Assembly: GCA_029204045.2 (NCBI GenBank)
Contig: CM055076.1
Span: 17,533,902-17,597,901 of the forward strand
Direction: 5' to 3'
Source of the DNA: Tillandsia leiboldiana
Lineage: Eukaryota; Streptophyta; Magnoliopsida; Poales; Bromeliaceae
Length of the DNA stretch: 64,000 bases
Shown here: positions 35,301-45,957 of the stretch, piece by piece
Position numbering within the stretch: position 1 is the stretch's first letter
Layout of the letters: every line of letters starts with the position of its first letter
The notes under the pieces: model-generated
Told to the model about the DNA's origin: nothing
Databases searched by the model: none
What the model saw: only the letters and a program-made list of their open reading frames with translations
Position numbers and translations under genes: made by a program

Positions 35301-35454
35301 CGCGCGTTGGACGGCGCGTTGATGTCGAGGTAGGTTCCGTTGTTATTTTGTGGTGTTTTTCGGCACAGTTTTGGAATTTTTTTCCTTTGGAGTTTTGGAT
35401 TTGAACCCCATGCCTTTTACCTGTTAGGGACGCCGTTGACTGTGCCGTTTTGCT

Positions 35455-35690
35455 GCGCGAAGTACCGCCGGGCATTTCGGGGCGTGCACCGTTTTGCGTG
35501 CAGACTCGGAGGGCGTACACCGTTTTGTGTGCAGACTCGGAAGGCGTGTACCATTTTGCGTGCAGACTCAGAATGCGTGCAGACTTGGAAGACGTGCACC
35601 GTTTTGCGTGCAGACTTAGAAGACGTGCACCGTTTTACGTGCAGACTCGTTGATGTGCACCGTTTTGCGTGCAACCATGAAGAGACAAGA
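35455..35690 (+). repeat. CACCGTTTTGCGTGCAGACT array
   Basis: About seven units of 30-34 bp. The core CGTTTTGCGTGC is the reverse complement of the GCACGCAAAACG core in the minus-strand family A arrays, so families E and A share this array and the CCAATTGCAAGTGT segment after it. Confidence 0.85.
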
Positions 35691-35849
35691 AAAATCGCAG
35701 GGAGACCAATTGCAAGTGTCTACAAGCAATTGGGGGCGACACAAGGTGGGGGATTCTACTCTCCCATTTTTCTCTGCTTTGATTTTAGAAGCATTGTAGT
35801 AGCATACTAGTGTAGGGGAGTGATGCAGTTTTAATTTATCTAAATAGAT

Positions 35850-36640
35850 GATAAATTTGCATGTGTAAATGGAAATAGAGAATAGTGGAATTTTCTAATT
35901 GCCAAATATAGATGATAAATTTACATGCGTAAATGGACATAGAAGATAGTGGAATTTTCTAATTGCCAAATATATGTGATAAATTTGCATGTGTAAATGG
36001 ACATAGAGAATAGTGGAATTTTCTAATTGCCAAATATAGATGATAAATTTGCATGTGTAAATGGACATAGAAGATAGTGGAATTTTCTAATTCCCAAATA
36101 TAGGTGATAAATTTGCATGTGTAAATGGACATAGAAGATAGTGAAATTTTCTAATTGCCAAATATAGGTGATAAATTTGTATGTGTAAATGGACATAGAG
36201 AATAATGAAATTTTCTAATTGCCAAATATAGGTGATAAATTTGCATGTGTAAATGGACATAGAGAAAAGTGAAAATTTCTAATTGTCAAATATAGGTGAT
36301 AAATTTGCATGTGTAGATGAATACAGATGAGAAGTGCAATTTTTGGAATTATCTAAACTAGGGGATAATTTTTGCATGTGTAAATGAACCTCGAGAAAAG
36401 TGAAATTTTTAGTTTGCTAAATAGATGATAAATTTGCATGTATAAATGACTTAGAGGAAAAGTGCAAATTGATGATTTACCTAGATTAGGTGATAAATTT
36501 GCATGTGTAGATGAATACAGATGAAAAGTGTAATTTTTGGATTTATCTAAATTAGGGGATAAATTTGCAAGTTTAAAAGAACATAGAGGAAAGGGACTTT
36601 TCTGATTTGTCAAATACATATTATATTTGCATGCGTAAAT
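35850..36640 (+). repeat. 64-bp tandem array in family E LTR
   Basis: GATAAATTT recurs at exactly 64-bp steps (35850, 35914, 35978, 36042, 36106, 36170, 36234) and continues in more diverged units to about 36640; each has GCATGTGTAAATGGACATAG. Confidence 0.92.
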
Positions 36641-36754
36641 GACAAATGTTATTTTATGAAAATGATAGTAATATTTGCATGCGTAAAAGCTAGAGATTAA
36701 ATTCTGATGGCGATCATGTTAGGGTATAACCCTAGAGATTTATGTAACTGAATT

Positions 36755-37230
36755 TAGAAAAAGTACAAAAATGACATATGACTTAGGAGAAAACTGCGCC
36801 GAACTGTATGGATGTGAAAACTAGAAGAAATCCTAGAGTAAGGGTATATAATGTGTGGCATTAACTCTAGGAAGAGGACGAGTGGCATATGTTACAAATT
36901 AAGTAAGATTGTATGCTAGAGTATTTAACTTAGAGTCAAACTGTAAGGAAAAGGATGAACTTAGAAAAAGTGCAGAAATGACATATGACTTAGTAGAAAA
37001 CTGCGTTGAACTGTATGGATGTGAAAACTAGGAGAAAACCTAGAGTAAGGGTATATAATGTGTGGCATTAACTCTAGGAAGAGGACGAGTGGCAAATGTT
37101 ACAAATTAAGTAAGATTGTATGCTAGAGTATTTAACTTAGAGTCAAACTCTAAGGAAAAGAATGTGTGACCACAAAGTTAAAAAGTTAAAAAGATAGTAG
37201 AGTATTTAACTCAGAGTCAACTCTAAGGAC
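36755..37230 (+). repeat. about 207-bp duplication containing hairpins
   Basis: TAGAAAAAGT...GACATATGACTTAG starts at 36755 and 36962. Units contain TTAGAGT/ACTCTAA inverted repeats, for example 37137-37143 with 37147-37153. Confidence 0.8.
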
Positions 37231-37410
37231 AAATATATGTGATCACAAGGTTAAAGAGTCAAACAAATATAATCCTAGAGTGGGTCATAGGGTGTCTGGG
37301 TAAATGGACAACCACTTTAACTTCAATTTGAGTTAAATGAATGAAAGAGAAATGATTAAGGGCCCGTTTGGTAACGGGATAAGGCAGAACTAGCTATTCT
37401 AGGGATAAGT

Positions 37411-37988
37411 TGTGACACCCCCGAAATTTGGATTAGTCATATTTATAAATGATATAATATGACTAAATCTCTTAATCTGGCTATAGCATTTTAGGTAGTA
37501 GCAAGACCCAAGAGGTTAAGAGAGTTAAGCGTGCTAGAGGTAGAGTAGTTCTAGGATGGGTGACCCCCTGGGAAGTTGGGGCGTCACAGTTGGTATCAGA
37601 GCTATTCACCAGCCGGAAATATGATATGAGTCTCGGCTGAGCCAGGGTTATTTAGCGGGTAGAACGAGGCTCCCCGGCTAATGACCGTTGTGGGTGGAGT
37701 GCAGCTCCCCACAAGGTTGGCTAAGGCTAGCGAGACGAGTCTCACATCGCCTGGTGCTTGTGAGTGTCTTTGAGCCTGACGAGGACGTTAGGGCTTAAAG
37801 GGGGGAAGAATGTGACACCCCCGGAATTTGGATTAGTCCTATATATAAATGATATAATATGACTAAATCTCTTAACCCGGCTATAGCATTTTGGGTAGTA
37901 GCAAGACCCAAGAGGTTAAGAGAGTTAAGCGTGCTAGAGCTAGAGTAGTTCTAGGATGGGTGATCCCCTGGGAAGTTGGGGCGTCACA
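37411..37988 (+). mobile_element. Cassandra TRIM with 5S rRNA-like LTRs
   Basis: Two 178-bp LTRs (37411-37588 and 37811-37988) begin TGTGACACCCCC and end GGGGCGTCACA. Each carries a stretch matching the 3' half of plant 5S rRNA: GTTAAGCGTGCTAGAG, then GAGTAGTTCTAGGATGGGTG and CTGGGAAGT (37524-37576 and 37924-37976). That is the hallmark of the Cassandra family, where the 5S internal promoter is thought to attract RNA polymerase III. A PBS TGGTATCAGAGC (37591-37602) follows the first LTR and a PPT (about AAAGGGGGGAAGAA) precedes the second. The element is non-coding. A second PBS-like TGGTATTAGAGC follows the second LTR, so it was once part of a longer LTR chain. Confidence 0.92.
37591..37602 (+). 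promoter_or_regulatory. Cassandra primer-binding site
   Basis: TGGTATCAGAGC, complementary to the initiator tRNA-Met 3' end, two bases after the LTR. Confidence 0.9.
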
Positions 37989-39050
37989 GTTGGTATTAGA
38001 GCAAGTATGATAAACATAAATATCAAAGCTGTAAACAAAGAGTACGAACAGTCATGTGCCAGTCATGCCAATAAATGCTTGAGTAATCAATGCAAATCAT
38101 GCATCAATGATAGAAATCAAGTACCCAATCCATTGCCACTGTTGATCACTGGTGCCTCAGGCTAATGCCACCACTGGACACAAGGACCTCAGGCTAAGCT
38201 GCCATAGAGCAGGACCTCAGGCAATTGCCACTGTTAGTCATTGGTGCCTCAGGCTAATGCCACCACTGTACACCAAACATGCTATCATAACTCCAAGGGC
38301 TCACGGGTCAGTATGACGACCTTTCTACTGGTAAAGAACACCCTGACGGTGGCCAAACCGTCGGTGAACATGACTGAAAGCTGGCTCAATAGGCGATCAT
38401 AATGCTGATGCTCAAGGTCGCGGTCAAAATACCGAACAATCGGCGACAGGCCGGGAAAATCCCACTCGGGATGTTGAAAGTTGTAATCTCAACTGAAAGC
38501 TGTAATTTCAACTGATGCAGTATGACTGAAACTGTATAACTGAAACTGTATAACTAAAAGCTGTAAATTGAAACTGAACTCCTATTCTAACATGCAGTAT
38601 AGAACAGGAATGCTGAATAAATAGAACTGATGACCAATCAGGCATGTCATATGTCTAGATATATCAATCAAAGCTGGAAATAATAAGCGTAATGAAAGGC
38701 TCATATATGGGATCAAAGCTACCAACAAAACAGGGATCCGTCCTACCACGGTACCCGTAGGGCCGAACTGATAAAGCGCGGACCGAAGATAAACCCACCT
38801 CAACACAAGCGATCCTGAAATCCGTTGGGAGGCTCACTGGCTGGCGACTGACTGCTGGGACCTGAATAATAAATACAGGTCAATAATAGACTCTCTCTCA
38901 TACCCATCCCACTGACTCACTAGGTGTGGACAAGCTATACGGGAAACTTCGCTAAAGTCCCGGGATTTTGCCGGAATTTCTAGAAATCTGATTCCCGTTC
39001 AACAAAAGCCGTTGGATCTCCAACGTAGGGTTATAGATCATAGGCACCCA
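37989..39050 (-). mobile_element. family C-like LTR fragment
   Basis: After a PBS-like TGGTATTAGAGC the sequence matches the family C LTR interior in the same order: AAGTACCCAATC, GACCTCAGGC, AAGGGCTCACGGGTC, GGTAAAGAACA and CGGACCGAAGATAA correspond to 31630-32540. Neither terminus of the LTR is present. Confidence 0.75.
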
Positions 39051-39162
39051 TCCTAGAACTACTCTAGCTCTAGCACGCTTAACTCTCTTAACCTCTTGGG
39101 TCTTACTACCACCCAAAATGCTATAGCCGGGTTAAGAGATTTAGTCATATTATATCATTTAT
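39051..39162 (-). mobile_element. inverted Cassandra LTR fragment
   Basis: About 112 bp reverse-complementary to 37840-37965 of the TRIM, including GCACGCTTAACTCTCTTAAC. It joins the family A LTR at 39161-39163 within a 2-bp overlap (AT). Confidence 0.85.
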
Positions 39163-39587
39163 CCGGGACCACCGTTTACCCAAAACGGTTCCCAAAACAC
39201 TAACACTGGCCTAACACAGCTACCAGACCCCACTCAGCCCCCAGGCCCGAGTGCAACACACGTCCCACAATGTCCTGACCACTCGACCCACTACTTGGGC
39301 GAGGAACTCTATGTCCAGAAAGGAATGCAATGTGTGGGATGTCTAAAGCATAAAAGAACCTAGCCCAGATTGAGGTTCTCTATTGGTCTGGTTACAGATG
39401 CAACATATGACGGGGGTGCTAGTCAAAGTTCCAATGAAACACTTAAACTAGCATGCAAAATCCTATCATAATAGAATTAGAGAGAAGTCCGCAGACTTAG
39501 AGATAAAAACCAACCCACCTCGGTAAGCCACTAATTGCTCGTAAACACTTGCAATTGGCCTCCACGCGATTCCTTGCCTCCACCGGA

Positions 39588-39868
39588 GTCCGCACGCAAA
39601 ACGGAGCACGGTGCCGGAATCCACGCGCAAAACGGAGTCCGCACGAAAAACGGAGCAGGGTGCCGGAATCCGCACGCAAAACGGAGTCCGCACGCAAAAC
39701 GGAGCACGCCGTCAGGGTCCGCACGCAAAACGGAGCACGGTGCCGGAATCTGCGCGCAAAACGGAGTCCGCACGCAAAACGGAGCACGATTCCAGAATCC
39801 GCGCGCAAAACGGAGTACGCACGCAAAACAGAGCACGCCGTCGGGGTCCGCACGCAAAACGGAGCAGT
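39588..39868 (-). repeat. CCGCACGCAAAACGGAG array (LTR 1)
   Basis: About 12 copies of an 18-bp core (TCCGCACGCAAAACGGAG), alternating with GCACGGTGCCGGAA-type spacers. Chance frames read repeated ARKTEHG or VLRADS peptides. Confidence 0.92.
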
Positions 39869-40179
39869 AAAAATACGGTCCCTGACACAGATAAGAACAA
39901 GGGGTCAATCCAATGTCTAAAAGAACGCCCCAAAACTGTGCTAAAAACACCGTAAAATTAACGCGCGGGACCAACCTCGACTGCGTCGCGCCGCCCAACC
40001 GACCCCCAGAAACACCTCGCGCGCCCCGCGAGGTCCACGACGCACCACCGCACCTCACAAAATCCCCTCCCGTTCACTCTCACTCGCTCGGTTGGAGAAG
40101 AAGAAAAAGGGGAGAAGAAATGGCGTGCGGGGAGGAAAAGGAAGAAGAAGAGAAGAAAGAGAGGAGGGGAGGGATCCCG

Positions 40180-40560
40180 TGGACCGGGTCCACGGTGCAC
40201 CGCCCAAAGGGGCCCGCTGCCAGGCGGTCCACCGCACAGGGGCGCGCGCACCAGGCACAGCGCGCGCCCCCCTTCGCCACGTGGCGCACGTCACCGCGCG
40301 CCACGCGGGCGCGGCATCCCGCGCGCCACACGGGCGCGTTACACCGCGCCAAACGCAGGCGCGGGACACCCCGGGCGCCACACGGGCGCGCGTCCCCCTC
40401 GCCCGCGCGGGCGCCAACGGGGGCCCTCCACGTGGCGGCCCCTGCGTCACCCACGCAGGAAGCGCGCTTCCCCAGCGCGCCTTCTGCGCGCCGTGCAAAG
40501 CACTCCACCACCTTCGAGCCGCGCGCCGTCGCGCCAACGCCTCGGGATCCGCGCGCCGTC
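40180..40560 (-). promoter_or_regulatory. GC-rich LTR block with G-box motifs
   Basis: Very GC-rich (GCGCGCCACACGGGCGCG words) with CCACGTGG at 40277-40284 and 40428-40435. It corresponds to the block upstream of the TATA box in the family A solo LTR. In this subfamily no TATA box is evident; a CT-rich leader (plus strand 40085-40170) follows on the minus strand. Long overlapping frames in four phases come from composition and are not genes. Confidence 0.5.
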
Positions 40561-41742
40561 GCCTCGAGATTCGCGCACGTGCCTCAAAAAACGTGCGCAT
40601 CAACCGGGCTCCGGAAAAAGCAAGTAAATAGACCAATCTCAACGATTTCGCGCGCTGAATCCAAAAACGATGTCCGATTGGCCAAATTCTCACCCGAAAT
40701 TTTGCCGAAAGCTCCCGGAAAGCCACTTGATCCGATTTTCGCGCCGGGTCCATTTCTAAAATCCGTTTTGCCAAAATCCAACTCTAAAAATTTCCGAAGG
40801 CATCCGGAGAGGTGATCTTTTATCCAAACTTCGCCCTGAGTCCAAATTTGACATCCGTGTCGCGCGAAACCACTTCTAAACACTCGACGGGTCCTCCAAT
40901 TACCCACGTGATCCCTTTTTAAGCCCGAAGTCCAACACTTGTGTCCAAATTGCGCACAAACAATACCGACACACCACGCAGGCCTCCAGTGATACAAACT
41001 AAATCCCAAATTGCACCATAAATCCATTTCTTGGGCCCGACACGCGCACAAACACTCCCAAAGGCCACTAATCCGACAGTAATCTCTTAAGTGGGGATTC
41101 GGGTCCTCACACTCTCCCCCACTAAAAGAAAGTTTCGTCCTCGAAACTAACACGGCTCAAATGGGGAGTTCCAAAGCCAAAGGTATATCCATCAACACCG
41201 TCTCCAGCTCCCCAGTCGCTACGCATCCTCCGCGAAGCGAGTCCACACGGCTAGGAGTCCAAAAGTTGGGAAAACCTCACGAAAACGCCAACACAACCAA
41301 CAAGAAGGGTAAAGGCCCCACCAGCAGGAAAGTCGTCAACCACAACTCTCAGTTTAGAAAACGGCTGAAATTAACGAAAAGTCCGAAAATTCCGGAAGGA
41401 CCAGTGCCCTTGCCCCAATCAAACAAGAACAGGTTCGGGCACCGTCTCCATTTCTGGAGTAGTCTTTCGAAGTTTTCGTCCTGTTCGAAAATTTCAGCAT
41501 ACCGGCGAGAAAAAGGGAGAGAAGTGTTGAAGTCGTTCCTGCCGTGGCTACAAAACGGAAGCTACGATCTAAACGTGACCACTAAGGACACAACCTCTAG
41601 TCCTAATTGTCACCAACGATCCAAAAGTAGCACCAAGCCCCAAACCGCTGAAGGCGCAGCTGCAGGAAGGATACCCCGGTGATCTGTGAAAATGAACTCC
41701 TCTAGTCCAACTCGCGGAAGGGTAACTGATCTCATTCCACAA

Positions 41743-42033
41743 TCAGCCGTTGCACGATACCGCATCAACTGGTCCATCTTGTGTGCTCAATCTGAGTCGT
41801 GGAGCTGCCACTAAACCATAACACCTGCCGGTATAATTCCAAGTCCCAACGGTACTGGACACGATCCATAAGGCTCCCCCACCTGCACAACACCAACAGG
41901 AACCTGTACCTCTAGTGCACGTGGTAACAACTCTACCTCCAGTCCAGACAAGAATGCCAAAAACACTCAACTCAAACTGCTGTAAAAAAATCATGCCCGC
42001 GACAATCTGGTCCACTGCCGTAGCGCCCTCCAA
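41743..42033 (-). pseudogene. possible protease-region remnant, unit 1
   Basis: The minus frame with GATAVDQIVAGMIFLQQFEL follows the zinc-knuckle region where Gypsy elements have their aspartic protease. No DSGA motif is seen, so this is a weak call. Repeated at 47823-48113. Confidence 0.35.
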
Positions 42034-42184
42034 CCGGGCGGTACAGACTCATCCGCTCGCTGTAGATGGTCGCCGCTCGGTCTGCCCCGACGTCGTGGCC
42101 CTATCTGCCTAGAGGTAAATCGGAGGAGCTCCTTCATCCCGAAGAGGTAGCGGGGGTGCCGTCGCAAGCGGTATTGCCGTAAGC

Positions 42185-43330
42185 ACTGCTCGAGGGCATG
42201 CTACATGAAAATGTCCCGACTGTCCACACGAAAAACATCGCCTCTGCCTGTGGTCACACTGCGACGCAGAATGCGGCCCACCACAAATGACATAGTCATC
42301 CCGCTGCTGCTGCCTGATACATCGGCTGTGGAGAACCTCCTAGTCTCTGTCTCCTCTGAGACTCACGACCCTCAGGCTGGGATCGTGGCGGCCCCGGGGG
42401 GTCTCGATCTACTCGACTGTCCAAACTCAGGCGGCACTGGATGCCTCTCCCCGGAGCTGGTCCTAGGTGCTCCGTCTCTCTCTCTAACATGATCACTGAT
42501 CCTCGGTCAACTCACCGAGCATGCTCAATCGCTGCATCTGACGTCGGCGCTCGCCGAGAATGCACCAAGTGATAAATATCCTGATGCGGTCCTCTCTCAA
42601 CTAGCTCAACCTTCTGGGCCTAATCCCGGGCGACATGGGGTATACCGCTCAACAATCACAAAACTCGCGAACATACTCCTGAAGAGGTCGACTCCCCTGC
42701 TGCAGGCGTCTAAGATTCCCTTCCAGTTTCTGCTTACACTGTCAGGAAAGAAGGCCCTGAGCAGCAAAGCACGAAACTCGCTCCAAGTCAACAACTGCGC
42801 TCTCGGTGGTCCAACAGGACGAACTCGACGCCACCAAATCTCGGCGTCCTTTTCCAAAAAGTGCGTAGCCAAGTGTACCTGATGCTTCTCCATTGCTGCT
42901 ATCCAGTTTTCAGCCTCCCACTGCTCCAAGCTCAATCCTGCAAATCGGGGTGGATCAGACTGCCGGGACTGGCTCGATCGCCCGATGATGTCCCAAAGGT
43001 CATCTACTATCCGCCATCCACCCTACCTCGGTGCCTGGGCAAAACTCGTCGACACGGAGGGGCTGCTCGCTGCATCGGTGCCACTGATACAACTGAATAT
43101 GTCACTGCGTAGGAAGAAAGTGCTGGAGGACTCTCAAGCGGTACTGCAACTGGCTGTGCTCTCTGCTCCAACAGGCGCATCAAACGTTCCATGGCCTCCT
43201 CCTGGCATCGGACAGCCTCCGACAACTATGCCATCTGGATCCATAACTCCTGGGTCTCGCTCTGCTCTGATAGCTCTACCTCCAGCTGCTCGGGTACTCA
43301 TCAGATGCGGGGTGTTCCATCTTCACAACA
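42185..43330 (-). pseudogene. Gypsy gag remnant, unit 1
   Basis: Minus-strand pieces in different frames: an N-terminal coiled-coil-like segment (SEAVRCQEEAMERLMRLLEQ, 43225-43007), a retrotransposon capsid segment (LSLEQWEAENWIAAMEK, AEIWWRRV, RALLLRAFFPDSV; 42935-42606), then a C-terminal region with a decayed zinc knuckle near 42200-42300. Frameshifts separate the pieces, at the same places as in units 2 and 3. Confidence 0.8.
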
Positions 43331-43828
43331 CGACGTCTCAGGGGTATCGTAGTCCACTGCACAATAACAAACATCAGGACACAACAACCATACGACCCAA
43401 TCCAGCGGAAATAAAAGCTATACAGATATCAGAGCGAAAATAAAAGCTGTAGAAAAACTGAAATCCAATCACTGTACAACTGAAAATAATACAATATCGA
43501 TCTCCCAAATACGATCATATGAAAAGTCCTCTCATACAAAACTCAAAAGGGAGATATCGCCAATAAATACATCAGTGTACAAGCTCTCAATACAAAAATA
43601 TCCTCACTACCACAGTCTCTCAAACTGTAAAATAAAATACAACTCTATACCTCACAACAAAGGTCTCTCAACAAGAAACTCTCAATATATAAAAAGGGTA
43701 CATCTACCACACTCTAAAGGAACTATGCTGGTAGGGAACTATCACGCGACTCCCTGTCCTCGGTCCGTCAAGCCAGCTCGGGCAGGAACGGAAGAAAATC
43801 CTCAGCAACCTGTCACCGACAGAGGGTG

Positions 43829-43856
43829 TGAGAACTACATCCTACAGTAGTTCTCA
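43829..43856 (-). other. conserved LTR stem-loop (copy 5)
   Basis: TGAGAACTAC (43829-43838) pairs perfectly with GTAGTTCTCA (43847-43856), an 8-nt loop ATCCTACA, flanked by GGTG and GTGGG. Confidence 0.8.
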
Positions 43857-45674
43857 GTGGGTACCGTCTCCAAGACCCACGGTCTGCCCACTAAGTCTAC
43901 TAGAGGCATAAGATAACAGAAAAAGACTGGGATAGGAAAACAAAGCTGGATAAGTATCAACAGCTATCATGCCTCTATCTACTATGCTCAAGGGGAAAAA
44001 CACAGATGATGGTATGCAACCACTCACTACTGACAATATGTCAAGTACAATGCTCAAAGGAAAACTCACTAAGACACATGATATGCATACTCTCTCACAG
44101 TAACCCAAATCTCAGTGACTGCCACATAGGGTCCAGTCAAGCCTGCGCCAAACCTACTGCCACTACGCCCAAACAGGACTTGGTCTTACGTAGGGTGTCC
44201 CACATGGACTAACTCAATCTCAAGCGAACTCTAGTGTACCAACTAGTCGCATCATCGCAGCCTCGTCAGGCTCGGTATCATCATCGCACCCGGGGCGTAG
44301 CTCGAGGGGAGCGACCCCACCGAACTCAAGTATCTCAAGTATCTCATAACTGGCATAGAATGCCAGGCTCAGCCGGCTATAATCCTCGACCAAACAGATC
44401 GGTACTCAATGCTCAACTAGCATAACTCAGTCGGAGAAAGACCCCACGACTCGATCTCACAACACTAACCCACTAAAAGAAGGTACAACACAGCTGGGAC
44501 CGCCGTCACTCCAAACGGCTCCCAAAAAGACACCCCATTCATAGGCGAGAAGAATCGACTGACGCAGCAAAGGTCCGAGAATCCGTTAGGCCGGTGCTTA
44601 GAACCCCAATCAAACAAGAACAGACTCTAGGCTCAGCCTATCGACGTTCTCGATCCTTTACCGTTCAGGGATTCGGCCCCTCTCGGTTAAAGTGGGAAAC
44701 CAACTCAACACACCAAACTCACGGGCTGGAGACGCTCAACAGCCAGAACCGCGAAGGGTCCGAAAACCCCGGGAAACTAATACCTACGACCCCAATCAAA
44801 CAAGAACAGGCTATAGGCGTAGCCTCCCGTTGTTTTCGACCCAAGAATGAAATCAACCCTTAGAACCCAGATCACTCACCCCGGTCGGGTGAGGAATTTT
44901 AGGAGAAAAGATGACCTTTATTATAAAATATCATTTCCACTCAACCCCCTTGGGGTGAGGATAAAATTGCCCCTTTCTGAAAACTGTCTTGAATTGAGAA
45001 AACCAACTTTTATAGATTTTATTTCTTGAAAAATCAGTTAAAAACAAGGTTATTTTCCGAACTCCCAAGGGTTGATGCCGACGCCCAATGAAACAAGAAC
45101 AGGCTCTGACGCCCCTAGAAATTCGGAAAGAAAAATACTGGTTTACCAAAATCATGAGTGTCCAAAAACATTCCGGGTTCAAGGTCCTGATAACACACGT
45201 GCGCCACGATCACAACATGGTGGTGACGAATAAAACGGAGAAATACCCAAAGATCCGGGACCACCGTTTACCCAAAACGGTTCCCAAAACACTAACACTG
45301 GCCTAACACAGCTACCAGACCCCACTCAGCCCCCAGGCCCGAGTGCAACACACGTCCCACAATGTCCTGACCACTCGGCCCACTACTTGGGCGAGGAACT
45401 CTATGTCCAGAAAGGAATGCAATGTGTGGGATGTCTAAAGCATAAAAGAACCTAGCCCAGATTGAGGTTCTCTATTGGTCTGGTTACACATGCAACATAT
45501 GACGGGGGTGCTAGTCAAAGTTCCAATGAAACACTTAAACTAGCATGCAAAATCCTATCATAATAGAATTAGAGAGAAGTCCGCAGACTTAGAGATAAAA
45601 ACCAACCCACCTCGGTAAGCCACCAATTGCTCGTAAACACTTGCAATTGGCCTCCACGCGATTCCTTGCCACCA

Positions 45675-45957
45675 CCGGAGTCCGCACGCAAAACGGAGCA
45701 CGGCGCCGGAGTCCGCACGCAAAATGGAGTCCTCTCGCAAACCGGAGCACGGTGCGGGAATCCACGCGCAAAACGGAGTCCGCACGTAAAACGGAGCACG
45801 CCGTCGGGTCCGCACGCAAAACGGAGCACGGTGCCGGAATCCGCGCGCAAAACGGAGTCCGCACGCAAAACGGAGCACGATTCCGGAATCCGTGCGCAAA
45901 ACGGAGTCCGCACGCAAAACGGAGCACGCCGTCGGGGTCCGCACGCAAAACGGAGCA
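45675..45957 (-). repeat. CCGCACGCAAAACGGAG array (LTR 2)
   Basis: Same array as in LTR 1 with differences in unit order and spacers. Confidence 0.92.

Larger units (their letters stand above)
39163..41111 (-). repeat. array LTR 1 (truncated)
   Basis: Matches LTR 2 from about 45249 to 47189. It begins inside the LTR (ATCCGGGACCACC) at the Cassandra junction and ends TCCTCACA at 41111. Confidence 0.9.
41112..43408 (-). mobile_element. array internal region 1
   Basis: Runs from the PPT (41112-41127) to a rearranged junction at about 43403-43440, where some 320-370 bp present in units 2 and 3, including PBS and LTR terminus, are missing. Confidence 0.85.

Noticed and set aside
35850..36640. 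CRISPR-like array of regular repeats
   Set aside because: Whole 64-bp units repeat with no unique spacers, in a plant LTR.
37524..37576. A functional 5S rRNA gene
   Set aside because: Only the 3' half is present and it lies within an LTR pair with PBS and PPT, so it is a Cassandra feature.
39466..40058. Cys/Arg-rich repeat peptides over the CGCACGCAAAACGG arrays
   Set aside because: Open in several frames of both strands because the repeat unit has no stops; no gene context.
39913..40815. Overlapping frames of up to 300 codons on both strands (repeated in LTRs 2 and 4)
   Set aside because: They arise from GC-rich LTR sequence, differ in length among otherwise alike LTR copies, and have no recognisable domain.
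41161..41682. Plus-strand 173-codon frame in array internal region 1
   Set aside because: Opposite to the element's coding strand, not kept in unit 2 at full length, and without a known domain.
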